A DNA stretch of 20,143 nucleotides, taken from Magnetaquiglobus sp039908105. GTDB lineage: Bacteria > Pseudomonadota > Magnetococcia > Magnetococcales > Magnetaquicoccaceae. The DNA lies in contig JAMOBI010000045.1 of NCBI GenBank assembly GCA_039908105.1, forward strand, positions 1 through 20,143, read 5' to 3'. The translations under genes were made by a program, and so were the position numbers. Below are positions 8,363 to 16,246 of this stretch, in pieces (the first letter of the stretch is position 1; the number at the start of each line of letters is the position of its first letter). The notes beneath the pieces are model-generated. The model ran no database searches, was not told the DNA's origin, and was given only the letters and a program-made list of their open reading frames with translations.

Positions 8363-10996
8363 TCATGAGGCGCTCGATCCGGTTGCCGGGCTGGTGGCTT
8401 CCTTGGAGCTGGCGCGCGGTTCCGGGACCGGTAGCCGTTTGGCCGGCAGCCCGCTGATGGCCGCCATGATCAGGGTGATGGCGTAGGGCATGGATTGCAC
8501 CAAGAGCACGCCGACCCAGACGCGGGTATCGAAGAAGTCGAAGCCGACGCGCAGTTTGATGCCCCAGGCCGCAGCCCAGAAGGAGAGCATCAACACCGTT
8601 TCGGTGCGTGCTTCGGTGAGGGCGCGCCAGAAACGGTGACCATCGACCTTCTTGGGGGTGCGGAAGAAGGGTTTTTCGCCGCCGAAGAACCCCTGCATGA
8701 TCGACATGGAGATCGTGTGGGTGAGCGACAGGCCGGCAATGGCCGCAGCCAGCGATTGGATGGGTCGGATGCCGACGTTGGTGTAATACAGGTGCAGATG
8801 CTTCAAGATTTTGAATGCAAAAAGAATCAGCGGCAGGATGCTGAAGACCACGGAGGGGGCGTCGGCGAACTGCGGACTGACGATCATGGCCACCGACCAG
8901 GCGAGCGCGACGATGTTGAAGCCGAAGTTCAAGCCATCGGCCACCCAGGGCATCCAGCCGGCCAGGAAGTGGTAGCGCTGCCCCCAGGTGAGGCTGGTGG
9001 CTTGCAAGCCGAGGAGCTCCTTCAAATGGGCGCGCATGATGCGCACCGCGCCGTAGGCCCAGCGGAAACGCTGTTTTTTGAAGTCGATGAAGGTATCCGG
9101 CATCACGCCGCGGCCATAGCTTTTGGGCACGTAGAGTGCCTGATACCCTTTCTCAAAGATGCGCAGTCCCAACTCGGCATCCTCGGTGATGCACCATTCG
9201 GCCCAGCCGCCCACCTCTTCGAGTACCGAACGGCGCACCATGGTCATGGTGCCGTGCTGGATGATGGCGTTGCGTTCGTTGCGGGTCACCATGCCGATGT
9301 AGAAGAAGCCGCGATACTCGGCGTAGCACATCGACTTGAACAGGCTCTCCTCCTGATCGTGGTAATCCTGCGGCGCCTGGACAATGGCGATCTCCGGCTT
9401 TTGGAAGTGCGGCGCCAGTTCATACAGCCAGTCGCCATCCACCAGGTAGTCGCTGTCGATCACCGCGATCACCTCGGCACGCGCATCGGTCTGACGCATC
9501 GCGAAGTTGAGCGCACCGGCCTTGAAACCGGCCAACGGATCGACATGAAAGAAGCGGAACCGTTCGCCCAGTTTGGCGCAGTGGTCGCGCACCGGCTCCC
9601 AGATGGCCGGATCCTTGGTGTTGTTGTCGATGACCAGCACTTCAAAGTTCGGGTAGTTGAGCCTGGCCAGTGAGTTCAAGGTGTGGATCATCATGTCCGG
9701 GGGTTCGTTGTAGGCCGGGACATGGATCGAAACCCACGGCAGTTGCGACGCGTCGGCCACCTCGGGTCGTTTCAGATCGCGGCGCCGTGCCTGTGCCCAG
9801 GCGGCTTCGGCCCATTCATGGGCCTCGGCGAGCAGCACGAGGATCACGCCGATCATGCCGAGTCCCAACAGCAATCCAAACAGCATCGCCCCGCCGGTGA
9901 GGTATTGCTGGCTGTAGTCGTAGACCACGTAAACCGCGAGCGAAGCGATGCCATAGGAGAGGATCGCCAAAAAGAAGCGACCGCGTTTGCGCATGCCGTG
10001 GCTGTCGAGAAAGAGCAGCGTGATGGACAACAACCCGACGATCGTCGACGCACCGGCCAACACATACCACTGCGGAATGGTCACGATCGGCGCGTGAAAG
10101 GGGAATTTCGGCTGGCGATCGGCGTTGTAAACCCCCCAGTACTGGCCGACGCCACGCTCCAGAGAGTTGCTTTTCCAGGGTTGGTCAAAGGCTTCGATCA
10201 CGTAGTAGACATATTTTTCCTTGTTGGCACGCGCCAGGAAACGTCTCAGGAAAGTGGCCTGATCGGCCTGAGTGGCCTTGGCGTCGATGCGGGTGCGTCC
10301 GTCGCTGGGCCAGCCGACCTCGCCGATGACGATCGGCTTTTTTGGGTAGGTCTCGCGCAGTTCGTTCATGCGCATGACGATGTAATCGATGGCTTTCTCT
10401 TGCTCGATCCCTTCCCAGTAGGGGAGCATGTGGACGGCGATGAAGTCGGTGTGTTTGACCAGTTCCGGATATTTGAGCCAGATGTGCCACGGTTCGGCGG
10501 TGGAGACCGGGGCGTTGACCGCTGACCGGACCTTTTTGAGATAGCCGATCAATTTTTCTACCGACAGGCGGTCGTGGAGGATCGATTCGTTGCCGACAAT
10601 CACGCGGACCACGCTTTGGGCATTGGCGTTGACGGTTTTGATCAGTCGGGCGATCTCGGCATCATTTTTGGCATCGTCACTGTCGATCCAGCCGCCGACC
10701 ATGACGTTGAGATTGTGTTTGTGGGCCAGTTTGGGGATCGAAGCCAAAACCCCCTCGACCGTGTAGGTACGCACGGCGTAGGTTTTGCCGGCCAGCAGGG
10801 CGAGATCTTGATCGATTTGCGCTTCGGTGGGGTGGATCCCCTTTTGCGGATCCTGATCCGCGCGGTACGGGGCAAAGGCGAAGCCCATGACACGATCGGG
10901 CCAGAGGGGCTCTTCGAGTGGGCGGTTGAACCAGGCCCAAAGGCTCAAGGTGACCAGGGTGACGGCGCCGACGACCAACCAATGGCTAGGTTTCAT
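8363..10996 (-). CDS. ndvB: Periplasmic beta-glucan synthase: GH17 domain fused to GT2 (NdvB-like)
   Basis: 877 aa, close to Pseudomonas NdvB in size and layout. An N-terminal membrane segment (5-23) leads to a GH17 domain (about 35-300) with acid/base Glu137 in VGNES and nucleophile Glu226 in IGEVGWPSDG. Two to three membrane segments (308-330, 341-360, 368-390) follow. The cytoplasmic GT2 domain shows Asp457 in VLVIDNN, DSD 514-516, TED 604-606 and QRFRW 642-646, followed by several further membrane helices to about 850. UDP-glucose polymerisation inside and GH17 transglycosylation outside would yield beta-1,3 (1,6) glucans, possibly cyclic, as for NdvB. The C-terminal tail is Ser/Ala/Pro-rich. 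No clear Shine-Dalgarno precedes the ATG at 10996. It is the first gene of the run with the phosphoglycerol transferase and rarA. Confidence 0.9.
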   Translation of the reverse strand: MKPSHWLVVGAVTLVTLSLWAWFNRPLEEPLWPDRVMGFAFAPYRADQDPQKGIHPTEAQIDQDLALLAGKTYAVRTYTVEGVLASIPKLAHKHNLNVMVGGWIDSDDAKNDAEIARLIKTVNANAQSVVRVIVGNESILHDRLSVEKLIGYLKKVRSAVNAPVSTAEPWHIWLKYPELVKHTDFIAVHMLPYWEGIEQEKAIDYIVMRMNELRETYPKKPIVIGEVGWPSDGRTRIDAKATQADQATFLRRFLARANKEKYVYYVIEAFDQPWKSNSLERGVGQYWGVYNADRQPKFPFHAPIVTIPQWYVLAGASTIVGLLSITLLFLDSHGMRKRGRFFLAILSYGIASLAVYVVYDYSQQYLTGGAMLFGLLLGLGMIGVILVLLAEAHEWAEAAWAQARRRDLKRPEVADASQLPWVSIHVPAYNEPPDMMIHTLNSLARLNYPNFEVLVIDNNTKDPAIWEPVRDHCAKLGERFRFFHVDPLAGFKAGALNFAMRQTDARAEVIAVIDSDYLVDGDWLYELAPHFQKPEIAIVQAPQDYHDQEESLFKSMCYAEYRGFFYIGMVTRNERNAIIQHGTMTMVRRSVLEEVGGWAEWCITEDAELGLRIFEKGYQALYVPKSYGRGVMPDTFIDFKKQRFRWAYGAVRIMRAHLKELLGLQATSLTWGQRYHFLAGWMPWVADGLNFGFNIVALAWSVAMIVSPQFADAPSVVFSILPLILFAFKILKHLHLYYTNVGIRPIQSLAAAIAGLSLTHTISMSIMQGFFGGEKPFFRTPKKVDGHRFWRALTEARTETVLMLSFWAAAWGIKLRVGFDFFDTRVWVGVLLVQSMPYAITLIMAAISGLPAKRLPVPEPRASSKEATSPATGSSAS

Positions 10997-11047
10997 GAGG
11001 AAAAGACTCGCGATGTTGCATATTTAACGTTTACAGCCTGAAATTGC

Positions 11048-11093
11048 CGCACTTGGCGTGCCAAGGTGGAAAGCCACCTGGACGCAAAGTGCG
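11048..11093 (-). promoter_or_regulatory. Long imperfect palindrome in the leader of the glucan synthase
   Basis: Arms 11048-11069 and 11074-11093 pair over 19 base pairs with two single-base bulges and one mismatch around a 4-base loop; the inner stem is AGGTGG/CCACCT and the outer one CGCACTT/AAGTGCG. It lies about 50 bases upstream of the ATG at 10996, with a possible -10 (TATAAA, minus strand) right before it. It has no T run. It could be a leader RNA hairpin or an operator. Confidence 0.45.
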
Positions 11094-11150
11094 CATTTAT
11101 ACCACAAACCATGGGCCCGGATAAAGCGTGCGCCATGCGATTTTATAAAG

Positions 11151-11201
11151 ATATAAAAAGAGTGAGGGGGGGATTTCACCCAGGGAATCTCCCTCTCACT
11201 C
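11151..11201 (-). terminator. Intrinsic terminator after queE
   Basis: Nine bases beyond the queE stop, the minus strand reads GAGTGAGAGGG, a loop of about 20 bases, CCCCTCACTC, then TTTTTATAT. Stem plus T run fits a rho-independent terminator. It separates queDE from the glucan operon. Confidence 0.65.
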
Positions 11202-11209
11202 TCCAAAGC

Positions 11210-11842
11210 TCAACGCACACCGATGAACTTATGGGTTTGCAGCGAGAGTCGCAATCGCCCTTGGGAGGCGAGCACCAGCTGATAACAGCGGGCAATGGCT
11301 TGAAAATCCGGCTTGAGACCGTTGGCGCGCGGCTGTACCCAGATGTTGGGAAAGCGGTTGGCCAGCTCCAGAATCGCCTCAGCTCCTGCGCCCGACGGGC
11401 CGAGGATGAATTTGATTTCATTGGCCTGAGCCAACAGGGTGTCGGGCAAAAGGGTTTTGGGTGAGAGGGTGAGCCAGTCGACCATGGGGTTTGGCAGGGG
11501 ACCGCCCAGGCCGCTCGACTCCATGGCGACCCGGAAGTCGGCCTCCTTGAGTCGCCGGACGAGGGTGGAGAGATCCGGCAGGGCAAGCGGTTCGCCACCG
11601 GTGAGCACGACGTGTTTCAAGCCCGGTGCGAGTCGTTCCAGTTCGGCCAGGATTTCATCGATTGAGAAGAGACGACGGGCCACGGGATCGCGGTGCAGAG
11701 GCTCGTCGCACCAGATGCAGGAGAGCGGGCAGCCCCAGGCGCGCACGAAGAGCGTCGGGCGTCCGGTGTGGCTCCCTTCTCCCTGGATCGAGGCGAACAT
11801 CTCGCAGATCGGATAGCGGGGAGAGTCCGCACGGTCGTTCAT
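11210..11842 (-). CDS. queE: 7-carboxy-7-deazaguanine synthase (radical SAM)
   Basis: 210 aa from the ATG at 11842, which overlaps the queD stop as ATGA; the longer open frame up to 11974 is rejected because it would overlap queD and lacks homology. QueE converts 6-carboxytetrahydropterin to 7-carboxy-7-deazaguanine in queuosine and deazaguanine synthesis. Landmarks are FASIQGEGSHTGRPT (16-30), the cluster-binding motif CPLSCIWC (Cys38, Cys42, Cys45) with the canonical CxxxCxxC spacing, TGGEPL (81-86) for SAM binding, and the C-terminal QTHKFIGVR. The substrate comes from the preceding gene product. Confidence 0.95.
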   Translation of the reverse strand: MNDRADSPRYPICEMFASIQGEGSHTGRPTLFVRAWGCPLSCIWCDEPLHRDPVARRLFSIDEILAELERLAPGLKHVVLTGGEPLALPDLSTLVRRLKEADFRVAMESSGLGGPLPNPMVDWLTLSPKTLLPDTLLAQANEIKFILGPSGAGAEAILELANRFPNIWVQPRANGLKPDFQAIARCYQLVLASQGRLRLSLQTHKFIGVR

Positions 11843-12270
11843 TGGCTGGCAAAACCGAGGGCGATCGCATCCTCCGGGGTGGCTTCGGCCCAGGCCTTTT
11901 CGCTCTCCCAGAGTCGTGCACGGGCGATGCGAGAATCGCCTAAGTCGGTGCGACCGTTGAGATGTTGCATGCACCAGCCGACGATCCAGGCTGCCAGATA
12001 TTCGGCGGAGTGGTAGGGGAGTTCCGGCAGGGTGTCGTTCAAGAGATGGTGATCGAGATGGGTATCGATCAATTCGGTGCGCACGATGCGATCGAGACGT
12101 CCGAAATCGACCAGGAATCCCGATTGCGGCTCATTCGGCGCGGGCAGGCGCGGCTGACCGGTGAAGACCAGTTCCAGCCGGTAGCCGTGGCCGTGCAGAC
12201 GCTGGCATTTGCCGTCGTGGTGGATCAGGCGGTGGGCCGCGTCGAAGGTGAAGGTGCGAGCGATTTTCAT
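11839..12270 (-). CDS. queD: 6-carboxy-5,6,7,8-tetrahydropterin synthase
   Basis: 143 aa. QueD turns dihydroneopterin triphosphate into 6-carboxytetrahydropterin, the QueE substrate. Zinc-binding and catalytic residues are in place: His13 (FDAAH), Cys22, His26 and His28 (KCQRLHGHGY), Asp73-His74 (LDHHLLN), and Glu122 (LWES). An in-frame stop lies 7-9 bases upstream of the ATG at 12270, so the start cannot be further upstream. No Shine-Dalgarno is visible; the candidate promoter sits so close that the mRNA may be leaderless. Confidence 0.96.
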   Translation of the reverse strand: MKIARTFTFDAAHRLIHHDGKCQRLHGHGYRLELVFTGQPRLPAPNEPQSGFLVDFGRLDRIVRTELIDTHLDHHLLNDTLPELPYHSAEYLAAWIVGWCMQHLNGRTDLGDSRIARARLWESEKAWAEATPEDAIALGFASQ

Positions 12271-12278
12271 GGTCGTTC

Positions 12279-12308
12279 ATGGTAGCAAATCCGGCAGGCG
12301 GGCGGCAA
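12279..12308 (-). promoter_or_regulatory. Candidate extended -10 promoter for queD
   Basis: On the minus strand TTGCCG and TGCTACCAT are arranged with an 18-base spacer; the TGn preceding TACCAT is an extended -10. The expected start point lies within 0-3 bases of the queD ATG. The rest of the 109-bp queD/dinG gap shows no strong plus-strand promoter. Confidence 0.4.
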
Positions 12309-12379
12309 TGCTTGCGAGGGGGTGCGCATCGGGGGTAAGCTGAGATTTTTTAATCCATGCCTCTTGCTTTGGATGATCG

Positions 12380-14317
12380 ATGACTCCCTCGGATGTGGAA
12401 AACCTGGTGGATGGGCTCTTGGGCGCCAACAGCCGGCTGGCCGCCACCCTGCCCGGCTACGAGGCGCGCGCGGTGCAGACCGAGATGGCCGGGCGGATCA
12501 TCCGCAACGCGGTCAACGAAGGGATGCTGTTGGTCGAGGCACCGACCGGCACGGGCAAGACCTTGGCTTATCTCTTGCCACTGTTGACCCTGGGGCGTCG
12601 GGTGATCGTCTCCACGGCCACCAAGGCGTTGCAGGATCAGATCATGGAGAAGGATCTGGCCCTGGTGAGACGGGCCACTGAGCGCGAGTTCACCGCCACG
12701 GCCTTGAAAGGGCGGGCCAACTATCTCTGTCTGTATCGGTTCAAGAGCTTCCGGCATGGCGGTCTGGCGGTGCCTGAGAAGGAGCGGGAGTGGGTGGTGC
12801 GCCTGGAGGCCTGGTCGCGGGAGACCGAAACCGGCGAGAAGGACGAATTGCGCGACATGCCCGAGAATCTGGGGCTCTGGCTGGGGATTCATGCGGGCGG
12901 GGATTTCTGTCTGGGGCGCAAATGCGAGGATTATCAGGCCTGTTTCCTCAATCGGGCGCGCGAGAGGGCCCGCGCGGTCGATCTGGTGGTGGTGAATCAT
13001 CACCTCTTTTTTGCCGATCTGGCGGTCAAAGAGGGGGGCTTCGGCGAGATCCTGCCGGAGTACGACGCCCTGGTTTTTGATGAGGCGCATCGCATCCCGG
13101 ATGTGGCGACACGGTTTTTCGCCATCGAGGTGAGCAATTATAAACTCCGCGACCTGACGCGCGACACGCGGCGCGAGTTCGAGGAGGTGGGGGGGGGCGA
13201 TGATGCGGTGCTGGCCGCACTGCTGGGGATGGAGGAGGCGGCGTTCCGGCTGCGCAATGCCTTTCCGTTCGACGACCAGCGGGCGGGATTGACCCTCGAG
13301 GATCTCTTGAACGAGCCGGGGCAGGCGCTCTATGCGCTTGAATGGGCGGTGCACGGTCTGCGCGATGCGTTGGAGCCGCATCGGCCCCGTTCGGTTGCTC
13401 TGGCCGCTTGCGGACGGCGGGCCGAGGAGATGTTGGAGGCGGTCAAACTGATCCGGGCGTTGGATGATCCGTCGCGGGTTTACTGGTACGAGACGCGCAA
13501 CCGGGGGGTGTTTCTCTCTGCCGCACCGTTGGAGACCGGTCCGATCCTGCGCGATCTGCTCTACCCGCGCATCAAGAGTGCGGTATTCACCTCCGCAACG
13601 TTGACCTCGGGGCCGGATGTGCAGGGATTCGCCTTTTTCATGGAGCAGATCGGTTTGATGGGGGATGCGATCGAAACCTGTCGCCTGCCGCCGGTGTTCG
13701 ATTATCCCAACCGCAGTCTGCTTTATCTGCCGCGTCATCTGCCGGAACCGGTTGATGCCGAGTTCGCAAAGGCGGTGGTGGAGGAGCTGTTGACCTTGTT
13801 GAAGATGAGTTCCGGTCGGGCGTTGTGTCTGTTCACCAGCTTTCGCATGCTCGATCAGGTCCGTGCCGGTCTGGAGGGGAGGATTCCCTATCGTCTGCTC
13901 GCCCAGGGTGAAGCGGCCAAGGGGGCGCTGCTCGATACCTTCAAGAAGGAGACCTCTTCGGTGCTGCTCGGGGTGGCGAGTTTCTGGGAGGGGGTGGATG
14001 CGCCGGGTGAGACCTTGTCCCTGGTGGTGGTTGATCGCTTGCCGTTCGCCTCGCCTGGCGAGCCGATGGTGGCCGCCCGGCAGCGCTGGATGGAGTTGAA
14101 TGGTCGCAACGCCTTTCGGGAGATGTCGTTGCCGCAGGCGATCCTGACCTTGAAACAAGGGTTGGGCCGGCTGCTGCGCACCAGCGCGGATCGCGGGGTG
14201 ATGGTGGTGTTGGACCGCCGCTTGACCGGCAAGTGGTATGGACGCTTTTTTCTGGAGAGCCTGCCGGCAGCTCCCGTCACGCACGATCTGGAGGCGGTGC
14301 GCCGGTTTTTTGCATGA
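12380..14317 (+). CDS. dinG: DinG/YoaA-type iron-sulfur ATP-dependent DNA helicase
   Basis: 645 aa, superfamily 2, XPD-like 5'-3' helicase acting in DNA repair and R-loop removal. Walker A is EAPTGTGKT (53-61). The four cluster cysteines are Cys117 (NYLC), Cys177 (GDFC), Cys182 (RKC) and Cys188 (QAC). The DEAH box is at 234-237. C-terminal motifs include LLGVASFWEGVDAPGE and the arginine-finger motif QGLGRLLR. Length and spacing fit YoaA/DinG2 without an exonuclease domain. A GGAT sequence precedes the ATG by about 10 bases. The stop overlaps tsaB as ATGA, so the three genes dinG-tsaB-rimI are likely one operon. Confidence 0.94.
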   Translation: MTPSDVENLVDGLLGANSRLAATLPGYEARAVQTEMAGRIIRNAVNEGMLLVEAPTGTGKTLAYLLPLLTLGRRVIVSTATKALQDQIMEKDLALVRRATEREFTATALKGRANYLCLYRFKSFRHGGLAVPEKEREWVVRLEAWSRETETGEKDELRDMPENLGLWLGIHAGGDFCLGRKCEDYQACFLNRARERARAVDLVVVNHHLFFADLAVKEGGFGEILPEYDALVFDEAHRIPDVATRFFAIEVSNYKLRDLTRDTRREFEEVGGGDDAVLAALLGMEEAAFRLRNAFPFDDQRAGLTLEDLLNEPGQALYALEWAVHGLRDALEPHRPRSVALAACGRRAEEMLEAVKLIRALDDPSRVYWYETRNRGVFLSAAPLETGPILRDLLYPRIKSAVFTSATLTSGPDVQGFAFFMEQIGLMGDAIETCRLPPVFDYPNRSLLYLPRHLPEPVDAEFAKAVVEELLTLLKMSSGRALCLFTSFRMLDQVRAGLEGRIPYRLLAQGEAAKGALLDTFKKETSSVLLGVASFWEGVDAPGETLSLVVVDRLPFASPGEPMVAARQRWMELNGRNAFREMSLPQAILTLKQGLGRLLRTSADRGVMVVLDRRLTGKWYGRFFLESLPAAPVTHDLEAVRRFFA

Positions 14318-15012
14318 AAATTCTGGCAATGGACAGCTGTTTTCCACGCGGCGGCGTGGCGCTGCTCGACGGGGAGCGACTGGTGGCGCGGGATGGGTTT
14401 GAGGGGCCGGAGGGGCATGTGGCGCTGCTGCCGCAAGCGGTTGAGCGCCTGTTGGCAGAAAGTGGCTGGTCTCTTGCGGAGCTGGAGCGCATTGCCGTGA
14501 CCCTGGGACCGGGGAGTTTTTCCGGCGCGCGCATCGCTTTGGGGGTGGCCAAGGGGATGGCATCGGGGATCGGGCTGGAGGTGGTGGGATTCTCGACGTT
14601 GGAAGTGGTGGCCGCTGGATCCAATTGTGATGGGTCGGTGGCGGCACTGCTCGACGCGCGACGCGGAGAAGTGTATGCTGCGTTTTATGAAATTCAGCTA
14701 GGACAAACGCCACGTTTGCGTTCGGAGTTGCTCGTCTGCGATCCGGAAACCCTGATCGGGCAGTTGCGAAGCTGGCAGGCGTCTATTGATGCACCGCTGC
14801 ATCTGACCGGCAATGCCCTGGGAGTCTATGGTGAGCGGCTGCAAAACCTGGCAGAGGCGGGGTGTCGGATGGCGGAGGAGGCGTTTTGGCCGCTGAATGT
14901 GGCGCTCTTGGGGAGGCTTGCGGCCCGGTTGGGCAGGGGGGTGCGTATGCCGGTCGAGGCGTTGGAGCCGGTCTATGTGCGCAAGGCCGATGCCAAGGAG
15001 CCCGCCCATTGA
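14314..15012 (+). CDS. tsaB: tRNA t6A modification protein TsaB
   Basis: 232 aa from the ATG in the ATGA overlap with dinG; E. coli TsaB is 231 aa. TsaB (YeaZ) partners TsaD and TsaE in threonylcarbamoyl transfer to A37 of tRNAs reading ANN codons. It shows the ASKHA-type N-terminus MKILAMDS, the family signature GPGSFSGARIALGVAKGMA (about 68-86; usually GPGSFTGLRIG), and LLDARRGEVYAAFYE. It lacks the TsaD metal motif, as expected. The codon AAGGAG near its end serves as ribosome site for rimI. Confidence 0.94.
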   Translation: MKILAMDSCFPRGGVALLDGERLVARDGFEGPEGHVALLPQAVERLLAESGWSLAELERIAVTLGPGSFSGARIALGVAKGMASGIGLEVVGFSTLEVVAAGSNCDGSVAALLDARRGEVYAAFYEIQLGQTPRLRSELLVCDPETLIGQLRSWQASIDAPLHLTGNALGVYGERLQNLAEAGCRMAEEAFWPLNVALLGRLAARLGRGVRMPVEALEPVYVRKADAKEPAH

Positions 15013-15482
15013 CCCTGCAGGAAAACGGGGGGTGCCGGCTGACGGATCTCGTCCTCTCTCATGTCTCTGCCGTGGCTGCCCTGGAACTGGAGATCGCCCC
15101 CTCGCCGTGGAGCGCCGGGATGCTTGCTGCGGAGTTGATCCTGGAGGGGTGGCGCAAGGTGCTGCTCACATCGGATCAGCAGCTGGTCGGCTACCTGGTC
15201 GCCCGTTTGTTGTATGATGAGTGGCATCTGTTGACCCTGGGTGTGGCGCCCGATTATCGACGGCGCGGTTTGGGGCGGGGGTTGGTGGCGGCGTTGCTGG
15301 AGGAGGCCTGTTTGCCTCCGGGACGGGAAGTGCTTCTGGAGGTGCGGGCATCGAATATCGCGGCCCGTTCGTTGTACGAAGGGATGGGATTCACCCGTAT
15401 CGGCCTGCGGCGCGGTTATTACCGACAGGGGCCGTATGGGCCGGAGGATGCGCTGGTGATGGCGTGTTGCAGTGCAAGATAA
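15009..15482 (+). CDS. rimI: Ribosomal protein S18 alanine N-acetyltransferase
   Basis: 157 aa from a TTG start at 15009 that overlaps the tsaB stop (TTGA). The start is decided by AAGGAG at 14995-15000, 8 bases upstream, and by length (E. coli RimI 148 aa); the earlier ATG at 14862 lies deep inside tsaB and adds a non-homologous tail. GNAT fold: the acetyl-CoA loop is RRRGLGRGL in LGVAPDYRRRGLGRGL, followed by EVRASNIAARSLYEGMGF and the RimI-typical RRGYYRQGPYGPEDALVM. tsaB-rimI adjacency is common across bacteria. Its Cys-rich end is unremarkable. Confidence 0.92.
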   Translation: MTLQENGGCRLTDLVLSHVSAVAALELEIAPSPWSAGMLAAELILEGWRKVLLTSDQQLVGYLVARLLYDEWHLLTLGVAPDYRRRGLGRGLVAALLEEACLPPGREVLLEVRASNIAARSLYEGMGFTRIGLRRGYYRQGPYGPEDALVMACCSAR

Positions 15483-15516
15483 AGGACGATTTTATTTTGG
15501 AAAAATTTTTTCTTGC

Positions 15517-15545
15517 TTGACAAATTTCAGATTATGGACAACGCT
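15517..15545 (+). promoter_or_regulatory. Possible promoter for the CBS-domain gene
   Basis: A perfect TTGACA (15517-15522) lies in an AT-rich stretch unlike its surroundings. The hexamer 17 bases on (AACGCT) is a poor -10; TAAAAT at 15570-15575 pairs only with a weaker TTGCAG. A real promoter here is plausible because the gene is 127 bp from rimI, but the exact boxes are uncertain. Confidence 0.3.
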
Positions 15546-15609
15546 TGCAGACGTAGCGGGAGCTGTATCTAAAATAAAACCTGAAAACTCTAAAATGAGG
15601 GGAACGCCC

Positions 15610-16062
15610 ATGCTTGTCGAAGATGTCATGACCCGTAATTTGCGCACTGTCACAAAGAGCGATTCCATCCGCTCTGTTGCGGTGATCCTCTGTACCAACA
15701 AGATCAGTGGCCTGCCGGTGGTCGAGGAGGACAACAAACTGGTGGGGATCATCTCCGAAAAGGATATTTTGAACGGTCTTCTGCCCGGCTATCGCACCTT
15801 CCTGCACGATCCGCTCAAGCAGCGCGACTTCGAGTCCATGGAGGAGTCCTATGAGGAGATCCTCTCCAAGAAGGTCGAAGAGTTGATGACCCCGCGCGTC
15901 TTCTCGGTTTCACCCAGGGATCCGATCCTGATGGCCGCCTCCCAGATGGATCTGCACCGTTTCCGTCGCATCCCGGTGGTCGAGGAGGGCGACAAGCTGG
16001 TTGGCATCGTCAGTCTGGGCGATATCCACAAAGCGATCTTCAAGCGCGAACTGAAACTGTAG
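15610..16062 (+). CDS. Stand-alone protein with two CBS domains
   Basis: 150 aa. The ATG at 15610 is chosen because AGGGG lies 7 bases upstream and the protein then begins with the typical MLVEDVMTRNL; the upstream in-frame ATG (15595) would use no visible ribosome site. CBS pair: the first runs from about 5 to 60 (DVMTRNLRTVTKSDSI, GLPVVEEDNKLVGIISEKDIL) and the second from about 90 to 147 (ELMTPRVFSVSPRDPI, RIPVVEEGDKLVGIVSLGDIH). Such Bateman modules bind adenine nucleotides or other ligands and act as energy sensors on partner proteins. No effector domain is present, so the partner is unknown. Confidence 0.92.
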   Translation: MLVEDVMTRNLRTVTKSDSIRSVAVILCTNKISGLPVVEEDNKLVGIISEKDILNGLLPGYRTFLHDPLKQRDFESMEESYEEILSKKVEELMTPRVFSVSPRDPILMAASQMDLHRFRRIPVVEEGDKLVGIVSLGDIHKAIFKRELKL

Positions 16063-16077
16063 TGCGTGCGGTTTGAG

Positions 16078-16214
16078 CCGGTCTGACGCCATCGACCGGG
16101 TTTTCAGCCGTTTAAATCCGGTCGGCGGTTTTTGACCGGTTGGGAGAGGTTGAATCCGGTCGGAGGCTTTTGACCGGCCATGCGGTGGGAATCCGATCGG
16201 AGTTTCCTGACCGG
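16078..16214 (+). repeat. Four tandem hairpin units (CCGGTC...GACCGG)
   Basis: Units begin at 16078, 16118, 16156 and 16193, a period of 37-40 bases. Each has a 6-bp stem CCGGTC/GACCGG with a 10-base loop; the last left arm is CCGATC (one mismatch). Units 2-4 share more, approximately AATCCGGTCGGAGG then TTTTGACCGG, with unrelated 11-14 base linkers. They fill almost the whole gap between the CBS gene and the kinase-like gene. No T run makes them a standard terminator. Confidence 0.75.
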
Positions 16215-16246
16215 CTGTCTGTGGATTTGATTTGAAAAGGAGTTCC

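Noticed and set aside
8495..10525. Two plus-strand frames of about 390 and 280 codons opposite the glucan synthase
   Set aside because: No recognisable motifs, typical antisense composition (many Asp, His, Val, Gly), and the minus-strand gene is fully convincing.
12350..14713. 787-codon minus-strand frame across dinG and tsaB
   Set aside because: Pro/His/Gln/Arg-rich shadow without domains; opposite two genes with complete motifs.
16078..16214. CRISPR-like array
   Set aside because: Repeats are diverged and linkers are only 11-14 bases; no cas genes nearby.
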